Shown here in pieces: positions 1 to 7,657 of a stretch of DNA of 64,000 bases (positions are counted from its first letter, which is position 1; every line of letters starts with the position of its first letter). Below the pieces are notes generated by a model. It made no database searches and was not told the origin of the DNA. It saw only the letters and a list, made by a program, of their open reading frames with translations. Source of the DNA: Natrinema saccharevitans (GTDB lineage Archaea; Halobacteriota; Halobacteria; Halobacteriales; Natrialbaceae); contig NZ_LWLN01000001.1 in NCBI RefSeq assembly GCF_001953745.1, positions 1,550,001-1,614,000 of the forward strand, written 5' to 3'. Both the position numbers and the translations under genes were made by a program.

Positions 1-1113
1 CGCCGATCCCGCCGACCCGCCCAGAAACATCGCAAACAGCAAGATTACCTGCGTCGACTCGCTCCAGGTGTTGAAGTCCATGCTGGCGTAGCCGGTCGTC
101 GTCACGATCGCCAGCGTCTGAAAGAGTCCGTGGCGCAGCGAGCGCTCGAGGCTGCCCGGGATCGCGGCGACGCCGTCGGGGACCGTCGCGAGACCGACCC
201 CGAGAAAGAGCAGGGCCGAGAGGAGGGCACCGACGACGCCCATCGACAGGAGATAGGACCGGAACTCGGCGTTCCCGGTCAGCCGATCGGGCTTGCCGCG
301 CCAAACGTGCCAGTAGAGCGCGAAGTTCGTCCCGGCGACGATCATGAAGGGCATGACCGCCCACTGGACGATCGGCTCGAAGGCCTCGACGCTGCGTCCC
401 TCCGGCGAGAAGCCGCCGGTCGGCAGCGTCGTGAGCGCGTGCGAGACGGCGTTGTAGAAGGTCATGTTCGGAGCCATCCCCGCGAGGTGGAGCCCGTAGT
501 AGACGACCACGGCGGCGAGCGTGAACCAGGCGTAGAGCAGCCAGAGCGCCCGCGCCGTCTCTCTGATCCGCGGCGTCAGCTTCTCGACCTGAATCCCGGG
601 CGCTTCCTCCCGGATGAGCTGGGTGCCACCGACGGAGAGCTCCGATAGGATCGCGACCATGAGGACGATGATCCCCATCCCGCCGAGCCACTGAGTGAGC
701 TGTCGCCACAGCATGATCGAGTGTGAGTGCTTCTCGACGGAGATTTCGCCCATGACCGTCGCGCCGGTCGTCGTGAAGCCGCTCATGCTCTCGAAGAGGG
801 CATTGACCGGGTCGGCGATCGTCCCCGTCTCGGCGACGAGATACGGGATCGTCCCGATTAGCGGGACAACCAGCCACGTCAGCGATACCATCAGGAACGC
901 TTCGCGATGTTCGAGATCCGGTTCGGGCTCGAGACGCTCGAGGCCCGTTCCGACGGTGATCGCGACGACCAGCGCGACCAGAAACGGCAGCGGGCTCTCC
1001 CGGTACAGTAGCGCGACCGCGGTCGGTACCAGTAGCGTCGGGGAGAGATACTTCAGGACGGTACCGAGGAGACTGAAACTCGAGCGGACGTCGACGTGAA
1101 TCCTGCGTGTCAT
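1..1113 (-). CDS. trkH: TrkH-family potassium uptake membrane subunit (3' end outside window)
   Basis: Channel-like subunit that moves K+ across the cytoplasmic membrane, usually gated by a TrkA protein; haloarchaea depend on K+ as their main osmolyte. The frame starts at ATG 1113 (MTRRIHVDV) and stays open to base 1, giving 371 visible codons. Alternating hydrophobic segments carry three selectivity-filter loops of the family: SGFTTTGAT near residue 115, TTLPTGGFS near 230, and TTTGYAS near 335. The fourth filter and C-terminus lie beyond the edge. Both strands are open here, but only the minus frame gives membrane segments and filters. Confidence 0.93.
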   Translation of the reverse strand, partial: MTRRIHVDVRSSFSLLGTVLKYLSPTLLVPTAVALLYRESPLPFLVALVVAITVGTGLERLEPEPDLEHREAFLMVSLTWLVVPLIGTIPYLVAETGTIADPVNALFESMSGFTTTGATVMGEISVEKHSHSIMLWRQLTQWLGGMGIIVLMVAILSELSVGGTQLIREEAPGIQVEKLTPRIRETARALWLLYAWFTLAAVVVYYGLHLAGMAPNMTFYNAVSHALTTLPTGGFSPEGRSVEAFEPIVQWAVMPFMIVAGTNFALYWHVWRGKPDRLTGNAEFRSYLLSMGVVGALLSALLFLGVGLATVPDGVAAIPGSLERSLRHGLFQTLAIVTTTGYASMDFNTWSESTQVILLFAMFLGGSAGSA

Positions 1114-1228
1114 GGCTCGTAACGATCCGCGAAACTGCGGTCCGGTACCGAACGGTAACTAGTTCGAGTGATTCGAGAGAGTATAATAAAGACACCGTCT
1201 CGGAACCGGATCGCGTCCCGGGGCCCGA

Positions 1229-2098
1229 CTACGCGAAGACCCGCTCGTAGTGGTGGGCCATCGCCGCTCGAGCGGTGTCGGAGAACGCGGGGACGTAGTC
1301 CATGGTGAGGTAGAACGGGGACTCGGTGACCGGCTCGGCGTAGTCGTCGATCGGGCCCCGTTCGGTCGCGAACGGGTGATCGCGCGGCGTGTTCCGGCTC
1401 TCGATCGCCGAGTAGCCCGTCGCCATCGGGGTGATACCGTGGCGGACGAACCGGCCCCGCGCGTCGGGGTGGTCCTGCGCGCCGCAGCTGTGGGCCCGCC
1501 GCTCCGGGGAGGGTTCGGATTCGGTCGCGTCGACGGGGTAGTGGGGAAAGTCAGTCCAGCCGACGACCGCGTGGCCGCACTCGTGGGCCGCGAAGTTCCG
1601 CAGCAGCTCGCGGGGGGTCCCGATCCCCGTGCCGAAGAGCGCGGCGAGTTCGGTATTGACGTAGCCGTACGCACCGGGTTCGCGGGAGCGACCGCCGCCG
1701 CGGCCCGCGTACCCCCGCATCGCTCCGGCAGTCGTCGCGCCGTCGGCGACGACGACCAGCGTCACCGTCTCCGCCGTCCGGTCCCCGCGCAGGGCGTCGT
1801 CGGTCTCCAGGGCGTCTAACGTCTCGCCGTGTGCGGGTTCGATCTCGAAGTCGGCGACGGCGTCCGTCTCGAGGGTCACTTCGGCAGTGCCCGGCGTCGC
1901 CTCGGTCCACGTCTCTGCGAACAGGTCGACGCCCTCACGGACCGCTGCCAGCACGTCGTCGTCGGGTTCGGCCGAGGCGTGGCGAACGATCTCGAGGGTC
2001 AGGTCGCCGTCGCCGCCGGTCGCAGCGCCGATTCCCGAAGCGACGGCCGTTCCGGCGACGGTACAGGCACACGCGAGAACGCGGCGGCGAGTCGGCAT
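1229..2098 (-). CDS. Exported protein with HECGH motif, possible zinc metalloprotease
   Basis: A 289-residue protein. The N-terminus MPTRRRVLACACTVAG followed by a small-residue hydrophobic stretch resembles a Tat signal, and the cysteines could be a lipobox, so an extracytoplasmic location is likely. The motif HECGHAVVGW near residue 170 fits the HExxH zinc-binding signature, with further histidines downstream; the third ligand is not obvious. The residues around the motif do not match a classical metzincin. I do not recognise a named family. It stands alone between trkH and glcD, both also on the minus strand. Confidence 0.75.
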   Translation of the reverse strand: MPTRRRVLACACTVAGTAVASGIGAATGGDGDLTLEIVRHASAEPDDDVLAAVREGVDLFAETWTEATPGTAEVTLETDAVADFEIEPAHGETLDALETDDALRGDRTAETVTLVVVADGATTAGAMRGYAGRGGGRSREPGAYGYVNTELAALFGTGIGTPRELLRNFAAHECGHAVVGWTDFPHYPVDATESEPSPERRAHSCGAQDHPDARGRFVRHGITPMATGYSAIESRNTPRDHPFATERGPIDDYAEPVTESPFYLTMDYVPAFSDTARAAMAHHYERVFA

Positions 2099-2187
2099 GG
2101 GTTGCGTCTAGGGAACGATGAGCGAGCGGCCATATCGTCCTTCCGGCCGACGAGCAGTTCGTCGGTGACGGCCGCCGTCTCGCCGCG

Positions 2188-3609
2188 TCAGCAGTCCGGC
2201 TCTCGAACCCGCTCGCCGTCGGCCGTCTCCGGGAAGACCTTCCCCGGATTGAGCGTGTCCGTCGGGTCCAGCGCCCGCTTGATCGATCGCATGGCCTCGA
2301 CCGCGCCCGCGCCGTGTTCCGGCTCGAGGTACTTCTGTTTCCCCTCGCCGATGCCGTGTTCGCCGGTCGCCGTCCCGCCGAACTCGATCGCGAGTTCGAC
2401 GATCTCCCGGTAGAGGGCCTCGCCGCGCTCGAGTTGGTCGGGGTCGCTCGGGTCGGCGAGGACGCTGTAGTGGAGGTTGCCGTCGCCGGCGTGGCCGAAG
2501 CAGGGGACCAGCAGGCCGTACTCCTCGGCGAGTCGCTTCGTCTCGCGGACGACCTCGGGGTAGGCGCTGATCGGCACCGTCACGTCGCCCGGATGGAGCG
2601 ACTCGAGGTCGGGATCGTAGCTCCTGACGGCGAAGGCCAGTTCCCGCCGGGCCTCCCAGAGCGCGGCCATCTCGTCGTCGTTCTCGCTCATCTCGAAGCG
2701 GGCGACGTCGTGGTCCTCAAAGATGGCGCGACAGAGGTCGATCTCTTCCTCGATCCCGTGGTTGGCGTGGAACTCCAGAAAGACCATCGGCGCGTCGGGC
2801 AGGCCGGTGTCGAGGTGGTCGTTGGCCATCCGGGCGCTCAGCCCGTCGACGAGTTCGATCTTGGCGACGTCGACCTCCGTCCGGACCGCGTCGAAGACCG
2901 CCTCGGCGGCGTCGGCCAGCGTCTCGAAGATCGCCCGCCCGCCCCGGATCTGCTCGGGCCGGCCGGCCAGTTCGAGGGTGGCCTCGGTGACCACCGCCAG
3001 CGTCCCCTCGCTGCCGACCAGCAGGTCGGTCAGGTTGTAGCCGCTCGAGGTCTTGATCGCCCGCGATCCCGTCCGGACGACGGTGCCGTCGGCAAGCACG
3101 GCCTCGAGCCCGAGGACCCAGTCGGCGATCTCGCCGTAGCGGACCGTCCCCATCCCGCTGGCGTCGGTCGCGATCATCCCGCCGATCGTCGAAATCTCGC
3201 CCGACGAGGGCAGCGGCGGGAAAAAGAGGCCGTCGGACGCGACGTGTTCGTCGACGTCGGAGCCGATGATCCCCGGCCCCACGTCGATCTGGACGTCGTC
3301 GGGCCGGTAGTCGACCACCGCGTCCATCCGCGTCAGATCGAGGCTGATCCCGCCGTGGGCCGGGACGGCGTTGCCCTCGAGGCCCGTCCCGGCCGCGTAG
3401 GGCGTGACCGGGACCCCGCGTTCGGTCGCCGCCGCCAACACCGCCGAGACCTCCGCGGTACGCTCGGGCCAGACGACGGCGTCGGGCATGACTCCGTCCG
3501 ATTCCTCGGTCCCCCAGTCCGTCGCGTGCGATTCGCGTCGACCGTCCGCAAACGACAGCTGGTCGTCCTCGAGGTCGAGGTCCTCGAGGAACGAGCAGTC
3601 GTGTGTCAT
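2188..3609 (-). CDS. glcD: FAD-binding oxidase, GlcD/D-lactate dehydrogenase type
   Basis: Flavoprotein of the FAD-linked oxidase family (glycolate or D-lactate dehydrogenase), oxidising a 2-hydroxy acid to the 2-oxo acid. The 473-residue length suits a GlcD subunit. The N-terminal PCMH-type FAD domain shows PYAAGTGLEGNAV and SSGEISTIGGM; the C-terminal cap domain shows HAGDGNLHYS and TGEHGIGEGKQ, typical of this family. ATG 3609 gives a plausible short N-terminus. No iron-sulfur partner (GlcF) is adjacent, so electrons may go to a separate acceptor. The exact substrate cannot be read from sequence. Confidence 0.9.
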   Translation of the reverse strand: MTHDCSFLEDLDLEDDQLSFADGRRESHATDWGTEESDGVMPDAVVWPERTAEVSAVLAAATERGVPVTPYAAGTGLEGNAVPAHGGISLDLTRMDAVVDYRPDDVQIDVGPGIIGSDVDEHVASDGLFFPPLPSSGEISTIGGMIATDASGMGTVRYGEIADWVLGLEAVLADGTVVRTGSRAIKTSSGYNLTDLLVGSEGTLAVVTEATLELAGRPEQIRGGRAIFETLADAAEAVFDAVRTEVDVAKIELVDGLSARMANDHLDTGLPDAPMVFLEFHANHGIEEEIDLCRAIFEDHDVARFEMSENDDEMAALWEARRELAFAVRSYDPDLESLHPGDVTVPISAYPEVVRETKRLAEEYGLLVPCFGHAGDGNLHYSVLADPSDPDQLERGEALYREIVELAIEFGGTATGEHGIGEGKQKYLEPEHGAGAVEAMRSIKRALDPTDTLNPGKVFPETADGERVREPDC

Positions 3610-3801
3610 ACGCTCACGTTATCCACCGAAGGTATCAACGTTTCCCACTCGTTCGGCGGCTGAATCCGGCGACCGGACCCGCGGGCTCGAGCGCCGTTGA
3701 TCACCCACTCATGCGGTGGCGCGCGCTGGGGCGCGGTGAGTCATCGACGAACCGCGGCCTGACTCCGTGCGAGGTCTTCGCAAGTTCCACGAGCGAAGGC
3801 T

Positions 3802-3953
3802 TGTCAGAGCTTGCTCTGACAGTACATGAGGGAGGAAACGGAGTGACCGAACGTTAGCCCGGAACCTCCGGTTCCGCAAACCATGCGAACGGGCAGAGCG
3901 CGGCGCTACGCGCCGCGACCGTCGGGACGGCGAAGCCGTCCCGCAGCGCCCGT
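3802..3953. other. Cluster of perfect hairpins, possibly a branched RNA or cruciform
   Basis: Four perfect inverted repeats lie in about 150 bases of the gene-free 3610-4218 interval: 3802-3810/3813-3821 (9 bp), 3860-3866/3870-3876 (7 bp, loop TCC), 3899-3906/3910-3917 (8 bp, loop TAC) and 3923-3931/3935-3943 (9 bp, loop GAA). A further ACGGGC/GCCCGT pair (3889-3894 with 3948-3953) encloses the last two, so a three-way junction is possible. No open frame with haloarchaeal codon bias covers it. Whether it is transcribed is unknown. Confidence 0.6.
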
Positions 3954-4024
3954 GAGCAGAAATCGGCTGGGGAAGGTGTGGCTTTTCGGTGTTGCCACGA
4001 TCAGCCCTTCACAAAGCCGTTAGT

Positions 4025-4108
4025 TATAGTAGCTCTTGAAACGATTTACACACCGCTCACAACGCTGTCCTGCGATCGGGTGTGCATTGACTTTCAAGAG
4101 CTACTATA
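4025..4108 (-). mobile_element. 84-bp MITE-like foldback element, copy 1
   Basis: The ends are perfect inverted repeats: TATAGTAGCTCTTGAAA at one side and its complement at the other. Read on the minus strand it aligns over its full 84 bases with the element at 23450-23533, sharing a long block around GTGTGTAAATCGTTTCA. No protein is encoded. Two equal-length dispersed copies with terminal inverted repeats suggest a non-autonomous transposable element; no target-site duplication was convincingly seen. Confidence 0.72.
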
Positions 4109-4186
4109 GAAAGCGAAGCGTGGAATAACCACGTTCCACACCTACGCCCCAGTATTCAGTTGCACCTCGTAACGGACTCTCATCGA

Positions 4187-4197
4187 GTTTAAATATT
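4187..4197 (+). promoter_or_regulatory. TATA box of the lipoprotein gene
   Basis: GTTTAAATATT lies about 27 bases before the ATG at 4219, the spacing of a leaderless haloarchaeal transcript. No Shine-Dalgarno sequence is present between it and the start. Confidence 0.55.
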
Positions 4198-4218
4198 CGA
4201 AACGAGTCAGGGTGTAAT

Positions 4219-4629
4219 ATGGAGTCACGAAGAAAGATTCTTTTCGGGAGCGTGATAGCTCTTGGCGGTGCAATCGCTGGGTGTACGTCGCTTGAATTCG
4301 GTTCGGATGATAAACGAGAGTATTCGATCGCAGTATATAATCGTTCAGATACTTTCAGGACGTTTCGCATCCATATCGGGAACCAACCCGGCGAATCTTT
4401 TCATACTGAAGAGGTCGAACTCGAAGCGAATTCCGCTGACGAAACGATCCCATTTGACGGCGTCCCTGGTGGTTTAACTATTACTGTTGATGCGGGCGAT
4501 CAGTGGGACGACCTAGTATTCCCGTGGCCTGTCCAACATGGTGGCGGAGTGTCCGCATCAGAAGCGCAGATCCAGTTTTGGCCTGAAACCAACCAAGAGA
4601 TCGTTGTGTTGCCGGGTCCAGAGAATTGA
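4219..4629 (+). CDS. Small Tat-type lipoprotein, function unknown
   Basis: A 136-residue protein beginning MESRRKILFGS, with a twin-arginine hydrophobic signal and a lipobox IAGC at residues 19-22, so it is probably exported and lipid-anchored at Cys22. The mature part is acidic and predicted rich in beta strands (NRSDTFRTFRIHIGN, LTITVDAG). Third-position GC is clearly lower than in neighbouring genes, and it sits between a foldback element and an IS-end-like hairpin, both suggesting lateral gain. No family recognised. Confidence 0.75.
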   Translation: MESRRKILFGSVIALGGAIAGCTSLEFGSDDKREYSIAVYNRSDTFRTFRIHIGNQPGESFHTEEVELEANSADETIPFDGVPGGLTITVDAGDQWDDLVFPWPVQHGGGVSASEAQIQFWPETNQEIVVLPGPEN

Positions 4630-4688
4630 ATACTCATAGATAAGTGACTCAGCTTTGCACGTTAGCCTCGGCAGTTTAGCTGAATCGA

Positions 4689-4743
4689 GGCGCTAAGCCC
4701 CCTTCCTCAGCGAGCGAAGCGAGCAGGGAGGGGATACAGCGCC
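4689..4743. other. Long hairpin resembling an IS200/IS605 right end
   Basis: An outer 6-bp stem GGCGCT/AGCGCC (4689-4694 with 4738-4743) encloses a 9-bp stem CCCCTTCCT/AGGGAGGGG (4699-4707 with 4725-4733, one G-T pair) with a 17-base loop. Haloarchaeal IS200/IS605 elements end in similar C-rich/G-rich hairpins after tnpB, but no tnpA or tnpB frame is present here. It could be a solo end or merely a terminator for the lipoprotein gene. Confidence 0.35.
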
Positions 4744-4844
4744 GTCCGTATTTCTTGGACTGTACTACAGCAGGCCCACAGGCCCACGTACTTCCGAACG
4801 GCCCGCCGAGCGGCCGACTATCCGACGGGGCTCGAGGCGAGCCC

Positions 4845-5009
4845 CTACTCGCGCTGGACGGCCGCTGCCGGCACCGTACAGCCACAGGGGCTGACCGACG
4901 CCGTCGTCGGCCCGGAGACGGCGACGAAGCCGACCGGCTCGTCACAGCGCGGGCAGTCGGGCCGCGACGAGTCGGCCTCGCCGGCGCGGTCGCTGGACTC
5001 GCTACCCAT
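4845..5009 (-). CDS. Small CPxC/CGC zinc-binding-type protein
   Basis: A 54-residue frame starting at ATG 5009 (MGSESSDRAGEADSS). It has CPRCDEPVGFV and, about 20 residues on, SPCGCTVP: two cysteine pairs spaced like a small zinc ribbon. A near-perfect Shine-Dalgarno GGAGGTG (5018-5024 on this strand) lies 8 bases before the ATG, and third positions are GC-rich, so I regard it as real despite its size. Small two-CxxC proteins are common in haloarchaea and mostly uncharacterised. A TATA-like GGATATAAACG lies near 5087-5097 on the same strand. Confidence 0.7.
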   Translation of the reverse strand: MGSESSDRAGEADSSRPDCPRCDEPVGFVAVSGPTTASVSPCGCTVPAAAVQRE

Positions 5010-5342
5010 GCCGGCCGCACCTCCGTCGATGGGGCCGCGAGGCTCTTCGTGGCGGGCGATTCCGCGGTCGTGCGGGACGTTTATATCCCGGTAGAAGTAA
5101 CGTAATCATGGCTTCGAGCCGTGTGGTTGGAAGCCAGTCTCGGGTGCGCCTACACCCGGGGCGTTTCGACGCAGCCCCCTGCTTTCGGAGACCGATTTCC
5201 AGTTGGTACTTTTACCTGTTGTGCCTTATATCTACTGTTACCGGGGCGAAAATAGCACGGCTCGAGGGCGGATCGCCGACCGGACGCGACTCGACGACCG
5301 ATCTCCATTACAGCTATTACATTCGATTACATACCTTCGAGT
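5010..5342. other. Gene-free divergent spacer with promoter-like motifs
   Basis: About 330 bases between the zinc protein and the toxin-antitoxin pair. It holds two TATA-like stretches, GTTTATATCC near 5089 and CCTTATATCT near 5224, and the ATTACA repeats described separately. Open frames through it are not convincing genes: they lack codon bias and no protein family was recognised. Confidence 0.5.
5307..5331 (+). promoter_or_regulatory. Three phased ATTACA repeats, possible operator
   Basis: ATTACA occurs at 5307-5312, 5316-5321 and 5326-5331, spaced 9 and 10 bases, ending 12 bases before the GTG start of the winged-helix gene. Helical phasing next to a DNA-binding antitoxin suggests an autoregulatory operator, but this is inference; the motif could simply be the AT-rich core promoter. 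Confidence 0.35.
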
Positions 5343-5705
5343 GTGCCCATCGACATCGATCGCTTCGAAAACGGCCCCCCGGAAGATCTCAGGGCGGGCG
5401 GGCGAACGAACGCGGAAGTGATCCTCTCGTTTCTCGCCTCGTCCCCCGACCGAGCGTACACGCCGAAGGAGATCCACGACGAGACCGGCGTCGCGCGCGG
5501 GAGTGTCGGCGTGGTCCTCTCGCGGTTGGCGGAGCGCGATCTCGTCCGCCATCGAGGGGACTACTGGGCCGTCGCCGACGACGAAGACGTCGTGACGACC
5601 CTCGACTCGATGCGAACCGCTCGAGCGGCGACCGATCGGTTCGGTCCGGAAGATCCCGACGAGTGGGGTCACGGCGTGGACTCCGACGGTGCGGACGAGG
5701 AATGA
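5343..5705 (+). CDS. Winged-helix (MarR-like) DNA-binding protein, probable antitoxin
   Basis: A 120-residue protein. Residues about 20-75 form a winged helix: NAEVILSFLASSPDRAYTPKEI, then the recognition-helix region GVARGSVGVVLSRLAERDLV and a wing RHRGDYWAV. The acidic C-terminal tail may contact the partner. GTG 5343 is the start because no ATG fits before the domain. Its TGA overlaps the downstream toxin ATG (ATGA), the usual sign of coupled antitoxin-toxin translation. Antitoxin function is inferred from the neighbour; it would also repress its own promoter. Confidence 0.8.
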   Translation: MPIDIDRFENGPPEDLRAGGRTNAEVILSFLASSPDRAYTPKEIHDETGVARGSVGVVLSRLAERDLVRHRGDYWAVADDEDVVTTLDSMRTARAATDRFGPEDPDEWGHGVDSDGADEE

Positions 5706-6040
5706 GGGGCGCGCAAGGAGAGGTCTGGTGGGGCCCGGCACCGCACAAGTCCGCGCCGGCGTATCGGTCGTGGCTACTCGTCAGTGGCCGCTCGCACCCG
5801 TTCGCCGACGAGGAGTGCATCGCCGTCGGAATGACGACCCAATACCACCCGTCGGGAGTCCCAGTTCCCGACGACGCGTGGATCCGAGGCGGCTCGGACA
5901 AAGACGCGTACGTCTCTCCCTGGTACGTAACGACGATCAAACACCGCGATCTCGATTCCCAGCAGGGCGAACTATCGGACGCCCTCGTCGCCGAGGCCGT
6001 GGACGAACTCCACCGCTATACAGCACTCACAGACGGCTAA
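5702..6040 (+). CDS. PemK/MazF-like toxin of a type II toxin-antitoxin pair
   Basis: A 112-residue protein starting at ATG 5702 within ATGA. It shows the small beta-barrel pattern of PemK/MazF-like ribonucleases: GEVWWGPAPHKSAP near the N-terminus (compare the GDIVWV-type opening of MazF), RSWLLVSGRSHPF, ECIAVGMTTQY, and a late WYVTTIKHRDL strand. The family cleaves mRNA. A longer same-frame reading from further upstream exists but has no sensible start and runs through the antitoxin out of frame. Assignment rests on pattern and gene pairing. Confidence 0.72.
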   Translation: MRGAQGEVWWGPAPHKSAPAYRSWLLVSGRSHPFADEECIAVGMTTQYHPSGVPVPDDAWIRGGSDKDAYVSPWYVTTIKHRDLDSQQGELSDALVAEAVDELHRYTALTDG

Positions 6041-6134
6041 TGCTTCGGGATATCGTCTCTCCGACGGCCCGGCCGAATCCCGATCGATCCCACGAATCCC
6101 GCTGACCTACCGCAATGCCGTGCCAAGGGTTTAG

Positions 6135-6442
6135 CCGGCGCTGGGCGTCGTCGGCATCGGCATCGCGTGGGGGCTCCCGGCGGTGGCCGTCGCCGCGAGC
6201 GTCCTCGTCCTCGTCAACATGGTCACGATCAACATCACCAGCCTCGCCGTCCTCTGGTACAAAGGGTACCGACCGGACGATTGGTTCCAGCAGGACGAGG
6301 CCCGCGTCGCGACGGCGAAACGCACCGTCGTCCTCGCGGTCACGATCCTCGTCCTCTCTGCGCCGCCACCTACGACACCCACCGGACCGGGATGTGCGAG
6401 AAACGAGTCAGCGACGAAGTCGACGCCGGTCGGCCCCCGTGA
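6135..6442 (+). pseudogene. Broken DUF389 (TIGR00341-type) membrane protein, C-terminal remnant
   Basis: From 6135, just after an in-frame TAG, the frame reads PALGVVGIGIAWGLPAVAVA and then NMVTINITSLAVLWYKGYRP, which matches my memory of the last membrane helices of DUF389 proteins (NxVSINLAG, then a GxRPxxWW-type turn). Near 6365 the match shifts to another frame (AATYDTHRTGMCEKRVSDEVD), which looks like the family's C-terminus. The N-terminal two thirds are missing. It is therefore a 5'-truncated, frameshifted relic directly behind the toxin gene. Confidence 0.6.
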
Positions 6443-6540
6443 ATGAACGGAAACGCTACAGTTTTATGTGAATCCGTGACGCGGTGTACGATGATGACAG
6501 ACCGAGACACGACCCGACGGCCGACGCGGAGGGACGCCCG

Positions 6541-7548
6541 ATGAACGCCGAACTCGACTTGCTGGTACGACTCGGCGATTACGACCGCCCGCAGGGCGTC
6601 GCCGAGCGCGCCGTCCAGGCCGAGGAACTGGGCTTCGACCGGATCACGGTCGGCGAGACGACCGGCTGGAACATCGTCCCGCCGCTGACGCTGGCGGCCG
6701 ACCGGACCGACGAACTCGGCATCTCCAACGACGTCATCTCGCCGTACGGCCGGACGCCGTCGATGCTCGCCCAGACCGCGCTGACGATGCAGGCGGCCGC
6801 CGACGGCCGCTTCCGGTTCGGGATCGGCCCGAGTTCGCCCGCGATCACCGAGCGCTGGCACGGCCAGGAGTTCGACCGGCCGCTCCGGCGCACCCGCGAA
6901 GTGATCGAGGTCATGCGCAACGTCTACGAGGAGGGCAATCCCGCCTACGACGGCGAGATCTTCGACATCGCCGGGCTGGGCTACGAGCGCGGCCCCTCGG
7001 AGAACCCGCCGCCGATCGACGTCGGCACCCTCGGCCCCAAGGCCACGGAGATGGCCGGCCGCTTCGGTGACGGCTGGGCCCCGCAGATGTTCACGAAAGA
7101 CGGCCTGCGCGACCGCCTCGAGGACCTCGAACGAGGTGCCGAACTCGGCGGCAAGGATCTTTCGGACCTGCGGGTCGCGCCGATCGTCCGCGGGATCGCC
7201 AGCGAGGATCGCGAGGCGGCTCGCGAGAAGGCCCGCGGGACGGTCGCGTTCATGCTCGGGGCCTACGGCCCCTACTACGGCAACTCGGTCGCCGAACAGG
7301 GCTACCCCGACGTCGTCGAGGAGATCCGCGCCGCCTGGGACGACCGCGACACCGACGCGATGGCCGCGGCCCTGCCCGACGAGGTCCTCGACGAACTGGC
7401 CTTCGCGGGCACACCCGACGAGGTCCGCGAGTGGCTCGAAGAGTACGCCGCCATCGAGGGCGTCGACGCCGTCCGCGTCGGGTTCGTCGACGGGATGAGC
7501 GAGGACGACAAGCGGACGACGATGGAAGCGGTCGCCGACCTCTCCTGA
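6541..7548 (+). CDS. LLM-class coenzyme F420-dependent oxidoreductase
   Basis: Luciferase-like monooxygenase fold (TIM barrel) using coenzyme F420, related to methylenetetrahydromethanopterin reductases; it appears to be the haloarchaeal TIGR04024 type. ATG 6541 gives a 335-residue protein opening MNAELDLLVRLGDY, preceded by GGAGGG; a GTG at 6484 would add 19 unconvincing residues. Visible family segments: RAEELGFDRI-like opening, ALTMQAAADGRFRFGIGP, and a glycine-rich GRFGDGWAPQMF near residue 175. The substrate is unknown. It stands alone on the plus strand. Confidence 0.85.
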   Translation: MNAELDLLVRLGDYDRPQGVAERAVQAEELGFDRITVGETTGWNIVPPLTLAADRTDELGISNDVISPYGRTPSMLAQTALTMQAAADGRFRFGIGPSSPAITERWHGQEFDRPLRRTREVIEVMRNVYEEGNPAYDGEIFDIAGLGYERGPSENPPPIDVGTLGPKATEMAGRFGDGWAPQMFTKDGLRDRLEDLERGAELGGKDLSDLRVAPIVRGIASEDREAAREKARGTVAFMLGAYGPYYGNSVAEQGYPDVVEEIRAAWDDRDTDAMAAALPDEVLDELAFAGTPDEVREWLEEYAAIEGVDAVRVGFVDGMSEDDKRTTMEAVADLS

Positions 7549-7657
7549 TCGGCGGGTCCTTTGGGCCTCGCGACCCACCCGCCTCGAGCGGGCGGACGCG
7601 GTTCGGAGCCCGGTCTGACCGACCGACAGTGCTGTTTTCGCTGTGAGCCGCGGTCCG

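Noticed and set aside
5108-5701. Long plus-strand frame joined to the PemK-like toxin
   Set aside because: The part before 5702 is arginine-rich, overlaps the antitoxin out of frame and lacks a family match. The toxin starts at the ATGA overlap.
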